Positions 12,670 through 25,276 of a DNA stretch of 64,000 bases are shown here, one piece after another (positions within the stretch are counted from its first letter, which is position 1; the number at the start of each line of letters is the position of its first letter). The translations under genes and the position numbers were made by a program. Source of the DNA: Bettongia penicillata ogilbyi (taxonomy: Eukaryota; Chordata; Mammalia; Diprotodontia; Potoroidae). Where the stretch lies: the NCBI GenBank assembly GCA_023548195.1, contig JAJHZJ010000220.1, forward strand, positions 3,713,204-3,777,203, read 5' to 3'. The notes beneath the pieces were generated by a model that worked only from the letters and a program-made list of their open reading frames with translations, was not told the origin of the DNA and searched no databases.

Positions 12670-13225
12670 AAACAGTAACATCAGTATAAATGCAGATGAA
12701 TATTTATAGAGGGTACTATACTCATATATTTTTCGTATAAGTATTAAGATTACATCTGATAATAGCAAAGAGAATTCAACTAAAGCCTGAAATCTTTTCT
12801 CAGGGCAATAGCTATCTGGGCAAATTTTGGAGGAAATTAGCAGTGATCCCTGTCTTTCCTTTTGAAAGGTGTCTATCCCTCTATAGCACACTGTCTCTCA
12901 TATTATCTCTTAAAATCTGGTCTCAAGATTTCTTTCTTTAGACATCTCTTTACACACTGTTTTATGATGATGTCATATTTTAGCACATTAACTCTGCAAT
13001 ATGTTTTTGTTTGGCTTTTACCCAAACTGTTTATGCCTGGTCTTTTATACGTTCCTTCTTTTCCTAACTTTCTTTTAAAGTAACATACAAAAAGAGTTTT
13101 ATGTTTGGTGTCAAGTAAAAGATGTGTGTTGTGATGTACTGTATTTGAGAACACAACATTTTATGTTACATATTACTGTGTGATAATCAATCTTTCTATT
13201 TATTTTGCTCATGTTATTTTGTACA
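12670..13225. other. No gene or clear repeat seen
   Basis: Ordinary AT-rich sequence. Two frames of 73-116 codons exist on opposite strands but overlap each other, start within or beside L1 sequence and show no protein-like features. Confidence 0.4.
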
Positions 13226-13226
13226 T

Positions 13227-13432
13227 GAGGTATCAGCACAGTAGATAGAAAACTAGACCTGGAATTAGGAAGACTAGTTCAAATTTAGCTTTTTGTGCTT
13301 AATAAATATTTGACCCTAGATACATCAGTTAACCTCTATCTGCTTTAGTTTATTTAACTTTAAAATGAAGACAATGACAGGACCTACCTCGTAGAGTTGT
13401 TGTATTTAAATACCCTGAGAAAAAAGAAACAC
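13227..13432 (+). mobile_element. MIR/THER-type tRNA-derived SINE
   Basis: The order of landmarks matches a therian CORE-SINE in sense orientation: CACAGTAGATAGAAAACTAGACCTGG-like box region (13237-13262), GAATTAGGAAGACTAGTTCAAAT (13263-13285), TGACC then CAGTTAACCTCT (about 13310-13337), AAAATGAAGACAATGACAGG (13362-13381) and TACCTCGTAGAGTTGTTGT (13385-13403). It is old and diverged; no tail is preserved. Confidence 0.8.
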
Positions 13433-13439
13433 AATTCAT

Positions 13440-14540
13440 GCAATGACTGTTTCATTTTACACTTTATACCTTCCCAAATTTTCCAAATTTTTTTTAGCAA
13501 TTCAAGTTTTTTCTTAGTTAGACCTTCAGTTTGATCTGGAGAGATCATTTTTGATCTAAAGAGACTAATTTTAAATCACATAGCCCATTCAGATGTATGC
13601 TTCTTAACTGGAACTGCTAATAAATATGCTAATTATGATTAACAGTTGGTAGAGCTTTAATTGCTATACTATGTTGAACAGATGCAGATCATCAGGTCAT
13701 ATCCCTCAAGCTGCAAAAATGCTTTACTACTTTGAAGGAGTAATAATTCATATTATCACTCATGAAATACTTTTACCCATTTATAGTCTCAAAAGACACG
13801 TGATTTCCTCCTTACTCAAAATATATCTATTAATTCATCTGGCACAGTAATTATAAGGCATTCCTAAATTTATGGAATAAATGAAAATAGGTATTAATTT
13901 GGACAGTACATTTAAATGTATCTATTTACAGACTTAGCTAAAGCAGTTTTCAATAATAAATTCATTTGGCAATAATTTTCCATAGACTGAAGCTTTAAAC
14001 TTAGGATATGAACTCTTTGAAAGTTTAATTTATTATTTTTTGTTCATGTCCTAAGTGGTTACCACATTAGGCAATATATAGAATTAGGCAGAATATAGTA
14101 GGTGCTTAACAAATGCTTGATGGTTAAATGAGATTTAATAAAATTTTGAAAATACAAGTTGTTACAGGAATTAAGAACAGTGTGACTGTAAGTCACCATA
14201 AATTCTTCATTGCTATGAGATAAATAACACTCTATGAACTTACCACTGATGATGGGTTAGTAGAATTTGAGCAAACATACTTAAACACATTAATAATAAG
14301 GAAATTTGCATTGCATGACTTTATGTGTTTAATATACACTATATATCTTGCTTTCTCAATAAGATGAAGATGGGGAGAAAGGGAAGGAGAAATTTAGAAG
14401 TGAAAATAAAAATTATGAAAAAAATAAATGTACTTAAGTATGGCAAACAAATATCGTTAAAGTTCATAAGCAGACAGTTCTAAGAATCATGATTATCAGA
14501 AATGAATTGACTACATCAGAGCCATTGAAAATTATACTGG
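13440..14540. other. AT-rich gap with an L2-like 3' end
   Basis: Mostly featureless. At about 14030-14140 the plus strand reads AGTAGGTGCTTAACAAATGC after a cysteine-poor AT stretch, which is the characteristic 3' end shared by L2 and MIR3-type elements. No coding potential was seen. Confidence 0.5.
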
Positions 14541-14544
14541 CAAG

Positions 14545-17035
14545 CCACAGTATTTCTTTTTCCTTTTTTTCTTTTTTTCAATTTCCTCATCATTTAAATT
14601 TTATTTTTAATTTACAGAATAAAAGAAGCAATTCCATTGCATAGAATAATGAAAAAGATGATTGCATATGAAACTGTAAATCTACTATGTACAGCTTGCT
14701 ATTTCTTTCAAATGTACAAAATTATCATATAAATTGCATTGTTTCTCTCCCCTACCCTAAACAAGGTTAACATTAGAAACAAATAGGTGTGTGTATTATA
14801 TATACTTATATCTATGTATGCACATACATACATATATATACACATATGCATATATATATATATCCTAGAAAGAGTACATACATGTGTGTATATGTACATC
14901 CAGAGAACCATAAATGGAAGTATTTATGGAATATATGTATATACTACATAGTACTGTATATACCTAGTAGATATATATATATATACATATAGTACCATAT
15001 ATATATACACGTATATGTATCTTAAAGATATATACATATGCAGACACAGAAAGAATTGTAAATGAAAGTATGTGTAGAACATATATTTTACATATATAAA
15101 TTCATATGTGTGAGTATATATTCTATTTTCCATTTACAGTTCTTTCTCTAGATGAAGATAACATCTTTCTTCATATATATTTTATAGTGAATTAGGGATT
15201 TTATAATACTCAAAATAACTGATTCACTCAAAGTCATTCTTAAAACAGTATTGGCATCACTGTATACAGTGTTTTTTTGGTGCTGCTCATTTTGCTCTTC
15301 ATTCTTTCACGCAAGTCCATGTTTCTTTTTTCTAACACAGTTTAGCTCATCATTTCTTATATCACATTAATATCCCCTCACAATAATATACTACACCTTG
15401 TCCAGCCATTACCCTATTAATGGAAATCCATGCAGTTTCCTATTCTTTGTCACCACAAAGAAGGTTGCTTTAAGTAGAGGTTATTTTCCTTTTCCCACAA
15501 AAATTTTCAGAGGTAAAGTATTGGTATTGCTGGAGAAAACGTTAGAGGTTGTTTAATAAGTCTTTGAACATAATCCCAGATTGTTCTCCAAAATGATTGA
15601 ATAAATTCACAATCTGATGAACAAGGAATTAGCGTCCCCATTTTTCCACATCCTTTCCATCATTTGTCACTTTCCCCTTCTATCATTTTGACCATTCTGG
15701 TAGGTTTAAAATGATATCTCAGGAGTGTTTTAATTTGCATTTCTCTAAACAATAATGATTTGGAGCATTTTTTCATATAACTATACATTGTTTGGATTTC
15801 TTCTTCAGAAAATTGCTAGTTCATACCCTTTGACCATTTCTCAACTAGGAAATTTATATTCTTAGAGCTTTGGCAAAGTTCTTTATATATTTTAGATACA
15901 CAACCATTATCTGACACACTCTATAATTTTCCCCTAATTTTCTGCTTTCCTTTTGATCTTGGTTGCATTTATTTTATTTATATAAAAACTTTTGGATTTC
16001 CCATACTCAAAGTGACACATATTACACTTAACTTTGCTGTCTTTCTGGTGTTTTTTAATAAATGGTTCACTTATCTATAAGTCTGATAAGTAATGTGTTC
16101 CATGTTCTTCTACTTTTTTCGTAAAATCTCTTTCTATCCTGGGCATGTATCCATTTTTACTTATCTTGGTAACTGGTCTAAGATATGTGTTGATTTCCAG
16201 TTTCTAACAAAATGAGTTCCATTTTTCCCAATTTTTTATTACCAAATAATGAGCTTTTATCCCCAAATCTTAAGGCTTTATACTTGCCAAATAAAAAGTT
16301 TTATGGTTATTTTGCTGCTACCAGTTCTGTCTACTTCATTCCATTCATCTGCCTTTCTATTTCTTAGTCAGTAGCAAATAGATTTAATAACTATTGCCTT
16401 GCAATATAATTTAAGATATGATACTGAAAAGCCTCTTCCTTTACTTTTTTAAATTATTCCCTTGACATTCTTGACATTTCCTTTTTCCACTTGAAGTTTT
16501 TCTTATTTTTTCTGTTAGTAAAAAAAAAAATGTAATTTAATTGCCACGATGGCAAACATATAAAGGTTTGTGTAAAATTATTATTTTTTCTTATACTGTC
16601 ACTGCTTACCCATAAACAATTAATATTTCTTCAATTAAAAAAGTCTGATTTTATTTGTATAATTTAAAAAAATATTTTTACGTAGTTCCTAGGTTTGTTT
16701 CAGCAGGTCTATTCAAAAGTATTTGCTAATGTTCAGTTTTTTTTTGTTTTTTTATGGAATTTTACAGAGTTGTGTTTGTGACATATAGGAATGTTAATCA
16801 TTTTTGTGGATTTACTTTATATCCTGCTAGTTTGCTAAATTATTAATTGTTTCAACTAAGATTTTGGTTGACTTTTTTGGATCTTCCAAGTACATCATCA
16901 TATTGTCAGCAAAAGTTTTATTGTTTCATTCTCTATTCTGATCCATTCCATTTCTTTTTCTTCTCTTTCTGCTATTGCTAAAATTTACAATACAATATTA
17001 AATAATATTTATTGACAGGATAGTGTATTTATGAG
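14545..17035 (-). mobile_element. Antisense L1 3' fragment
   Basis: The minus strand gives L1 ORF2 C-terminal sequence (about 17035-15290) followed by the 3' UTR (about 15290-14545). Plus-strand landmarks are CCTTTGACCATTTCTCAACT (about 15828), TTGCATTTCTCTAAACAATA (about 15735) and TACATCATCATATTGTCAGC (about 16892). A TA/TATG-rich microsatellite (about 14800-15020) has expanded inside the 3' UTR. The left end at the T-rich run near 14550-14580 is consistent with an antisense poly(A) tail. No open ORF2 survives. Confidence 0.75.
14800..15020. repeat. TA/TATG/CATA-rich microsatellite
   Basis: Alternating purine-pyrimidine sequence of mixed TATA, TATG and CACA units, expanded within an antisense L1 3' UTR. 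Open frames on both strands (Tyr/Ile-rich) are by-products. Confidence 0.85.
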
Positions 17036-17039
17036 AATA

Positions 17040-19225
17040 TCTAAGTCATCCAGAGTTAATCATTGCATAAAATTGATGTGACTGTGTTCAATGTTTTCCT
17101 GGTTCTACTCACTTCATTTTTGCATCATTTCTTTTAAGTCTTTTCTGACTTTTTGGGAATTGTCCTATTCCTCATTTCTTATGACACAAACTATTTTATT
17201 AACTATAATGGGTCCTAACTTGTTCAGTCATCCCCCAGCTGGTGGATATCCCCTCAATTTCCAATTCTTTGTCATCACCAAGTTAATACACACAACACAC
17301 ACACATACATTTACACACACACACATAGTAATGACAATTCTGTGTGAAAGGGTATGTATACTTTTATATCCCTTTGAACATAGTTCCAAACTGTAATAGA
17401 GAATAGTTGGACCAGTTTACAATTTCACCAACACTATGTCAATTTTTCCACAACCCCTCAAATATTTACCACTTACTTTTCAGTTATATCTTTCAGTCTT
17501 ATAGGTGCAAGGTGATATAACAGTGATGTTTCAATTTCCATTTCTGTGATCAATAATGATCTAGAGTATTTTTTTCATGTGACTATAGGTAGCTTTGATT
17601 TCTTCTTCTAAAGATTGTATATTCATATTCTTTGATAATTTATGAATTGGAAATTATATATTCTTAAAAATTTGATTGCATTATTTATATGTTTGAGAAA
17701 TGAGACCTTAACAGATACTTCCTGTAAAATTATCTTACTAAACTTTCTGCTTTCTTTCTACTCTTGGTTGTTTTGCTTCTGTTTGTACAAAACTTCTAAA
17801 ATCTAACATAATTCAAAATATTAATTTTAAAGTTTGTAATGTTCCCTATTTCTTGATATAATAAATCCTCCCATTCTCCATGGATTTGACTGACAAACTA
17901 TTCCTTGATCTCCAAATTTATTGTAAACACCTCTATGTTTAAATCATGTATTAATTTTGTTCTTATCTTGGTATGTGGTGTAAGATGTTGATCTCTTTCT
18001 AATTTTGGCCATACTGTTTTCCAGTTTCCCCAACATTGCTTTGTCAAGTAGTGAGGCTTTGTACCCAAAGCTTGGTTCTTTGTGTTCACTATACACTGGC
18101 TTACCATAGTCCTTTACTATTGAGTCTTGTGTACCTAATCTATTCCAATGATCCATCATTCTACTTATTAGCCTTTACCAGAAGATTTTGATGATTATTT
18201 CCTTACAATACAGTTTGATATCTGATATATGTAGTCCATATTCCTCCACATTTTTTTCATTAATTCCCACGATATTACGATCTTTTGTTCTTCCAGAAGC
18301 ATTTTGTTATTCTTTTTCTAGTTTTATGAAATATTTGTGATGTTTGACTGGTATGGCACTGAATAAGTAAATTCATTTAAATAGAGTTATCATTAGTATT
18401 TCATTGTCAGCCTACTGATGAGCAATTTCTTTTTAATTGTTTAGATCTGAATTTATGTAGAAAGTGTTTTGTTGATGTATTCATATAATTTCTGGGGTTT
18501 TTTTTCTTCGTAAGTAGACTCCCAAGTATTTTATATTTTTATCTACAATTATTCTAAATGAAATATCTCTTTCTGTCTCTTAATTCTGGACTTAGTTGGT
18601 GATATGTAGAAATGATGATGGTTGATGTCGGTTTATTTTGTATCCTGCAGCTTTGCTGAAGTTAGTTATTTGAACTAGCTTTTAGTTTATTCTAGAGGGT
18701 TTTCCAAGTATACCATCATGTCGTATGCAAAGAGTTAAAATTATGTTTCCTTCTATTTACTTTTCTCTTCCCTTATTACTGTAGCTAACATTTCTAATAC
18801 AACATTGAATAATAATGGACACCCTTACTTCATCTCTAACTTTATTCAGAAGATTTCTGTACTGTCCCCTTTATAGAAAATAATTACTGATGCTTTTAGA
18901 TAGTCACTTATCCTTTTAAGGACAACTCCTTCATTCTTTTATGCCCTTTAATGAGAATGGGAGTTTAATTCTTTCAGAAGTTTTTTGTATAACTGTTGAG
19001 ATAATCATATGATTTCTATTTTGTTATGAATATGGTCAATTATGCTGATAGTTTCCTAATATTGAATCATCCCTATCTTCTTTGTATACATCCTACCTAG
19101 TCATAGTGTATGATCCTTGTGATATTTTCCTCTAATGTCCTTGTAATCTCTTTCTAATCTTCTGAGATTGTAAGCTTAGCCAGGTCCCTTTTTCTACTCT
19201 TCCCTCTTGGCTCCACCTCCTCAAG
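17040..19225 (-). mobile_element. Antisense L1 with both ends but no middle
   Basis: From 17040 to about 19165 the plus strand is antisense L1 ORF2, with the same landmarks as the previous copy (TGTCAATTTTTCCACAACCC near 17437, ATGGCACTGAATAAGTAAAT near 18353, CAATTATGCTGATAGTTTCC near 19037). At about 19170-19222 it switches to CCAGGTCCC then CTTCCCTCTTGGCTCCACCT, the complement of the 5' terminus of marsupial L1/HAL1 (compare GGAGCCAAGATGG at the HAL1 ends). The copy therefore appears to keep its 5' terminus but to lack the rest of the 5' UTR, ORF1 and much of ORF2. It abuts the preceding antisense L1. Confidence 0.6.
17294..17329. repeat. (CA)n-like tract
   Basis: Short imperfect CA/CATA tract inside antisense L1 sequence. 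Confidence 0.8.
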
Positions 19226-19229
19226 CAAC

Positions 19230-20370
19230 AGATTGTAAAGTTAATTCTGCATCATAACTTTCTCCATCATTTCTTAAGTCTAGATAATTAATAAAATAAT
19301 AAACCAAGCACTGATTAGCCCATCTCCAATGTATACCTGCTCGCATTTTGCATTTAACAATCGGATATAGAAGCTGGCTCCCCAAAACTTCTGTTTTACA
19401 TTTACTTTCTTTAAAATCACAGCATACCTTTAGAATATAGTCTTTCTAGTCTCCTCCAGTTGACTTAAGATTTATCAGGTAACCTCCCATCTGTTTTACC
19501 TTTCTATATCTTTTTTTTATTTTCTACACCCTAAGGATGCTTTTATGATTTCTAAGAAGGATATCATGGCTCTGGCATTTTTATTTTGCCTTTGTAAATG
19601 ATAAGATTAGACTCACTGAAGTGAGCTGAAGAAACAATATTATCAAGGAAGGCCAAGGTATCAACTGAACATAAATTGCCAGTACTCAACCCAGATGTGG
19701 TGGTGTAGATCACAATTAACAGGAAGATTAGGTAATGAAAATAATTAGAAGAAGTTATTAATTTTATGGTATTTCTGAAGATAGAAAAAGATAATTCCAG
19801 TGAAGGACAACATTTGGACACAGAGAATAGAATGAAAATCAGGGTCCAGTTTTTCAAAAGATATTTTTTTCATACTTATTGCTTAGGTATATGACTTTTT
19901 GTTAGTGTACCATAAGTACATGCCAATGATTTCTATTGACAATTCATGCATTTTGAGGAAAGTGTCTGTCAGTCTTAAAGAAGAGATTATTTTTAGTTTT
20001 TATTCTCATTTTGTGATTTTAGTAAATACTTTTGATTTGGCCAATAATTGTGTCAATATATTGTCTATAAAGTTGAAGAGACTGGTGGAAAATCATGAGT
20101 ATATAGTTTTGGGAATACGCCCCAAGCTACCTTGAACATGTGGTAGTAGTGTTTTATTTAAACTATCCAGGAAGTTAAACAATGACCCAGACAGAATGTG
20201 CTAAAATTCATTATCAAATATCCCCCAATCATATCTCATAACTTAAGGGTTGTTTTTTTTAATCTTTAAAGTTTTTTTAGGAGAACAGTGAAAACAGTTA
20301 ACATGTATATAGCTACAAGAATTATATGTTTTATTCTTTGAGAAAATATTTTTATGACAGTGAGATTTAT
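19230..20370. other. No gene or clear repeat seen
   Basis: AT-rich sequence. A minus-strand frame of 97 codons at 19564-19857 and a plus-strand frame of 78 codons at 19899-20135 show no recognisable family, no neighbouring exon-like signals and no supporting context, so I do not call them. Confidence 0.4.
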
Positions 20371-20371
20371 T

Positions 20372-21435
20372 TTTAAAATTACAAAGCAGGACTTCTAGAA
20401 GCAAAGACAGAAGAATCAGCAGTAAATTGCTGCAAATTTCTAGCATTCACCTCCAAGCAACCATAAAATAGCACCCCAAAACAAATCCAGAAATAGCAGA
20501 ACCAGTCAAAAGAAAGGGTGAATCAATCTTTCAGCCCAAGAATCATGGAATATAAGAAGGAAAGGTATGATTCAATCATATAAAAAGAGAGCTCAGTCCA
20601 GGAGAGGAAGCAGTCAAGCAAGCCAGCATCAGGCTCCACCTTAGCAAACCAAAGAGAGTTTCTGAGACCCAATGTGATAGAGCAGGCAAATGCCAACTCC
20701 AGGACCCCTCACATGTCTCAGTATAGCCAGGGAAAAGACCAGACTCCAGCTCAGAGAACCACCACTTGCTTCAGCAAAGTCCCAAGCAAAAAGGCAACCA
20801 AAAGCAGCCACATCACCATGAGTTTCAGTGTAGTCACAGGGAAAAACAGAAGCACTCCACTTGCCTCAGAACATGTGGGAAAATAGATATGGTAAACTAA
20901 TGTATTGTTGGTCAAGTTGTGAACTGATGCCTCCATTCAGTAAAACAATTTAGAGCTATGCCCAAAGGACTATAAAACATTATTATTATAAAACTCCTTT
21001 GATCCAGCTATATTCCAAGGAGATCATAAAAATGAAAAAAAGGACCCACATGTACAAAAATGTTTATAGCACCTCCTTTTGTGGTAGCCAAGAATTAGAA
21101 TTTGAAAGAATGTCCATCTATGGGGAATGACTGATCAAGTTGTGATTTATAATATAATGCAATACTATTGTTCAATAGAAAGAATAAGCAGGCAAATTTC
21201 AGAAAAACCTAGAAAAGTTTACATGAATTGATACTGAATAAAGTGAGCAGAACCAGGAGAACATTGTACACAATAATAGCAACATTTTTTGATGATTGAC
21301 TATAGCAGACTTAGCTCTTCTCAGTAATAGATTACCTAAGATAATTCCAAAAGATTCATGATGGAAAATGCTATCCACTTCTGGAGAAAGAACTATAGAG
21401 TGTGAATGCAGATTGAAAATAATACTATTAAGTGT
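20372..21435 (+). mobile_element. L1 with 5' UTR joined directly to the ORF2 3' end
   Basis: At 20385-20865 the sequence (CACCTCCAAGCAACCATAAA, then ATAGCAGAACCAGTCAAAAG and AGGAAGCAGTCAAGCAAGCC) looks like a marsupial L1 5' UTR as remembered. At about 20870 it passes without a gap into ORF2 C-terminal sequence: TTGTGAACTGATGCC (20917), ATAGCACCTCC (about 21066), GAGCAGAACCAGGAGAACAT (21245), GGAGAAAGAACTATAGAG (about 21383). ORF1 and most of ORF2 are missing. It could be one internally deleted insertion or two abutting fragments. Confidence 0.6.
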
Positions 21436-21439
21436 GTTC

Positions 21440-22378
21440 CATTCCCAGTCCAGTGTAACATTTCTGTGGAACCTCCAGGCTGTACTTTGCTGGAGATTTC
21501 CTTTACTCCATCATTTTGTGGATTCTGCAACACTAGAATTTGTTTATAGTCATTTTTATAAGTATTTTCAAGATTTAGGGAAAGAGCTTAAGCAGGTCAC
21601 TGCTTTTAGCCTGCCATTTGGGCTCCTTCCATCTTACCATGTAGGGATACTAACAGTTTTATCTTATTAAATAATATTCTTTTTCATTTCCTGTTTACTT
21701 TTTTATTCTCCTCTTTAGTCAATTATTTGAAGATAGAATTTTCTGGTTAGCCCTGTTATTTTTACTGGGAAAGTTTGAAAGTCACTTATTCCATTAAATA
21801 TCCATCTCTTCCCCTGAAAGATTATGCTCAATGTCACTGAGTAGTTGAGTCTTAGTTTTAATCCATTTCTTTCAGGAAGTGATCACTGTATTCTTTTGAA
21901 TTAATATTTCATACTTTGGTTCTAGGATCTCAGAGCAGTTTTCTTTGATAATTTATTGAATGATGTTGTCCAGGCTCTCTGTTTGATCCTGGCTCTCAGG
22001 TAGTCCAATAATTCTTAAATTATTTCTCCTGGACTAATTTTCCAGGTCAGCCACTTATCTAATTTTTTTTTAATTCTTTTGATTTTGTTTGACTGATTCT
22101 TAATGCCTCATGGAGTCATTAGCTTCCATTTACCCAATTCTAATTTTTAAGCAATTGCTTTCTTCTGTTAGCTCTTTTACCTCCTATTGACCAATTGTAC
22201 TTTTTAAGGAGCTGTTTCATTCAGTGGATTTGTCTTTTCCAATTGTCTGACTTCCTTTCTAAGGAATTGTTTTCTTCAGTCGTTTTTATGTTTCCTTTTC
22301 CAATTAGTTGATTTTTATTTACTAAATTTCATGTTAACTCTCATTTTCCCCATTTTTTTCTATCTCCCTTACTTGATT

Positions 22379-22440
<62 letters not shown>

Positions 22441-23110
22441 AGCTCCTCCCAGAGGACATTTTCAGCTAGAGGCTAACTCTGATTCCCCTTTGAGGCTTCA
22501 CATGTAAGCATTTTGACATTGTCTTCTCCTTAGTTTGTGTTTTGATGTTCCCTGTCACAATAATAGCTACTTTTGATTTTTGCTCACTTTTTAAAAATTG
22601 AGTTCTGATCCTGGGACACAGGAGTACTTTCCTAAATCTCTTATACTGGGTATCTGAGGCCTGTTCACTGGCTTTCTATGCCAGGGAAGAGGTATTTGTG
22701 GCTTGCTGACTGAACTGGAGTGGCCCAGCCTACTCACACTTCTTGTGCCAAGGGTCTAGGGCTGTCCATTTTCCTTTTCCATGGGGATGGGAGGTCTCAG
22801 AGCTGGTCTGCTGTTCCACTAGCCTGCTGAGTCAGAATAAAGGATCCTCTTTTGCTGATTTGTTCTCTGGCTATGAAACTGTTATTGGACTGCCCAGAAA
22901 CTGCCTGTGCTTGTCTGCACATCTTTTTTTTTTTTAAACCAAGTTAGACAGATCTTTCTTAAAGTCCTTCCAAATTATCTTATGCTGTAAAATTGTTTCA
23001 CGCCATTATTTTTTTGTACATTCTGTCCCCTCAGAATCTGTTTAGAAGCTTGATCTAACATTGTTTCTGAGGGAAACTGGGGAGAGCTCTGGCAACTTCC
23101 TGGTTTTTTC
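21440..23110 (-). mobile_element. Antisense L1/HAL1 5' part: 5' UTR and ORF1
   Basis: The minus strand runs from a 5' UTR (about 23110-22440) into an L1-type ORF1 (about 22370-21780). ORF1 is recognisable on the plus strand by CTGGCTCTCAGGTAGTCCAA (21989), the complement of the region encoding the LP-ES-like turn after the SRRDN motif, and by the leucine/lysine coiled-coil repeats at 22060-22330. At 21440-21640 a further 5'-UTR-like block (with GAATTTGTTTATAGTCATTT, 21536) is attached, so two fragments may be joined. A pure AT microsatellite sits between UTR and ORF1. No intact frame remains. Confidence 0.55.
22382..22437. repeat. (AT)n microsatellite, pure
   Basis: About 28 uninterrupted AT units. 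A pure run of this length suggests recent expansion and probable length polymorphism. Confidence 0.95.
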
Positions 23111-23534
23111 CTACCTTCGTGGTTCTCCATTCAAATTCTTAAAGTTTAGTGAGTTACAGCTAAAAACAGCACAAATTACACTAATAATGACAATTGGAGT
23201 CTAGTGTTGGATAAACTGAAAGACTGCAGACTTCAGGATAAAAATCATTATTTCATAAAAACTGCTGGGAAAATTGGGAAACAGTCACATACTGGATATA
23301 GCCCAGCATATAACATATTATGCTCAGGTAAGGTCAACATTAATGCATGATTTAGACCTGAAGTCTGATGCCATAAGCAAATTAGAAGAAGAAGAGATAG
23401 TGCACCTGTCAGATCTATGGAGAAGGGAAGCATTCATGACCAAATCACAGGAAGATAACATTACAAAATGTAAAATAGATGATATTGATTATATTTAACT
23501 AAAAAACTTTTTGCACAAATAAAATAAATACTAT

Positions 23535-23546
23535 AAAGATAAGGAG
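23535..23546 (+). repeat. Target-site duplication, 5' copy (HAL1 copy A)
   Basis: AAAGATAAGGAG precedes the HAL1 5' end. It matches 25265-25276 at 11 of 12 positions. Confidence 0.75.
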
Positions 23547-23866
23547 AGGGGGAGGAGCAAAGATGGTGAAGTAGAAAGATTCACATATGCTAGCTCCTAA
23601 CACACAGCCCATAAAATATCTGTAAAGAAGAACTCCCAACAAATTCTGGAAGCCACAGAACAACGGAATGGAGGAGATTTCTGTTCCAGAGAGACCTGAT
23701 AAACCAACAACAAAGGTCCATCACACACTGGACCCGGAGAAGAGACCAGCCCTGCCTTGGACGTGCGGCACTGAGAGGAGGAGATCTGAGCAGGCTTCAG
23801 GGACAGAACCTCCAGCAGCAGTGCAGGTTCCTCCACCCACAAGCACAAAGGTCAGTGTGGATTGAA

Positions 23867-24210
23867 GGAATCCATCAATCACCTCCTGAAAGAGATCCAA
23901 AAAGAGAAATGCCTATGAACATTGTGGCCAAATTCTGGAATTCTCAGGTCAAAGAGAAAATATTGCAAGCAGCTAGAAAGAAGCAATTCAAGTATTGTGG
24001 AAACAAAATCAGGATAACACAAGATCTAGAAGCTTCTATGTTAAGGGATAGAAGGGCATGGAATATGATATTCCAGAAGTCAAAGGAACTAGGACTAAAA
24101 CCAAGAATCACCTACCTAGCAAAACTGAGTATAATACTTCAGGGGAAAAAATGGTCTTTCAATGAAGTACAGGACTTTCAAGCATTCTTGAGTAAAACAC
24201 CAGAGCTGTA
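23867..24210 (+). pseudogene. HAL1 ORF1, C-terminal third only
   Basis: An open frame of about 115 codons corresponds to the C-terminal nucleic-acid-binding domain of L1-type ORF1p: HQSPPERDPKREMP, EKILQAARKKQFKYCG, RITQDLEASMLRDRRAWN and the YLAKLSIILQGKKW block near the end. The coiled coil needed for trimerisation and the RRM are absent because of the internal deletion. The frame ends early (TAA at 24209) relative to copy D. Confidence 0.8.
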
Positions 24211-24385
24211 AAGAAAATTTAACTTTCAAACACATGAATGAGAAGAAGCATGAAAAAGTAAACAGCAAAGAGAAGTCATAAGGGACTTAATAAAATTGAA
24301 CTGTTTACATTCCTACCTGGATAGTCAATATTTGTAACTCTTGAAACTTTTCAGTATCTGGATAGTTGGTGGGATTATACACAGA

Positions 24386-24420
24386 CATACACACACACAC
24401 ACACACACATACACACATGC
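24386..24420 (+). repeat. (CA)n tract in HAL1 3' region
   Basis: A CA tract at the position where copies B, C and D also carry CA/TG tracts. It belongs to the element. Confidence 0.9.
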
Positions 24421-25264
24421 ATGCACACACAGAGACAGAGAGCACAGAGTGAATTGAATAGGATGGGATCATATCTTTAAAAAATGAAGTTAAGGGGTGA
24501 GAGAGAAATGTATTGGGAAGAGACAGGGAGAAATGGAATGGGGCAAATTATCTCTCATAGAAGAGGCAGGCAGGAGACTTTTTAGTGGAGGGAAAAAGAG
24601 GGGAGTTGAGAGAAAAACAAGAATTTTATTCTCATCACATTCGACTAAAGAAAGGAATAAAATGCACACTCATTTTGGTATGAAAACCTATCTTACAATA
24701 CAGGAAAGTGGGGGAGAAGGGGATAAGTAGGGTGGGAGGCATGATGGAAGGGAGGACAATGGCAGGAGGCAGCAATTTGAAATCAATGTTCTTGGAGAGG
24801 GACAAGATCAAAAGAGAGAATAGAAGCAATGGGGAGCAGGGTGGGATGGAGGGAAATATAGTTAGTCTTACACAACACGACTATTATGCAAGTCATTTAC
24901 AAAACTACTCAGATATGACCTATATTGAATTACCTGCTTTTCCAAAGGAAATGGGTGGGGAGGGAGGGATGGGGAGAAGTTGGAACACAAAGTTTTAGGA
25001 ACAAGTGTTGAGTATTTTTCTTCCTACTAGGAAATAGGAAATACAGGTAATGGGGAATAGAAAGTTATCTGGCCCTCCAGGACAAAAGAGAAGATGGGGA
25101 CAAGGGAAGGGAGGGATAATAGAAGAGAGGGCAGATTGGTGATAGGGGAAATTAGAATGCTCAGTGTATTGGGATGGGGGGAGGGGACAAATGGGGAGAA
25201 AATTTGGAACCCAAAATTTTGTGAAAATGAATGTAAAAAGTTAAATAAATAAATTCATTAAAAA

Positions 25265-25276
25265 AAAGATTAGGAG
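25265..25276 (+). repeat. Target-site duplication, 3' copy (HAL1 copy A)
   Basis: AAAGATTAGGAG, after the A-rich tail; one mismatch to 23535-25346's partner at 23535-23546. The preceding A run blurs its left edge. Confidence 0.75.

Larger units (their letters stand above)
23547..25264 (+). mobile_element. HAL1 copy A, internally deleted, nested in L1
   Basis: The 5' end (GGAGGAGCAAAGATGGTGAA, from 23551) is the standard HAL1 start. After about 320 bases of 5' UTR it jumps, near 23860, straight into the C-terminal third of ORF1, so roughly 1.1 kb (UTR remainder, coiled coil and RNA-binding fold) is missing compared with copy D. The 3' region is complete: CA tract (24388-24408), purine-rich segment and the end TTAAATAAATAAATTCATT plus A tail. 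It is flanked by a 12-bp target-site duplication with one mismatch, and the target lies in L1 ORF2, so this insertion is younger than its host L1. Confidence 0.85.
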
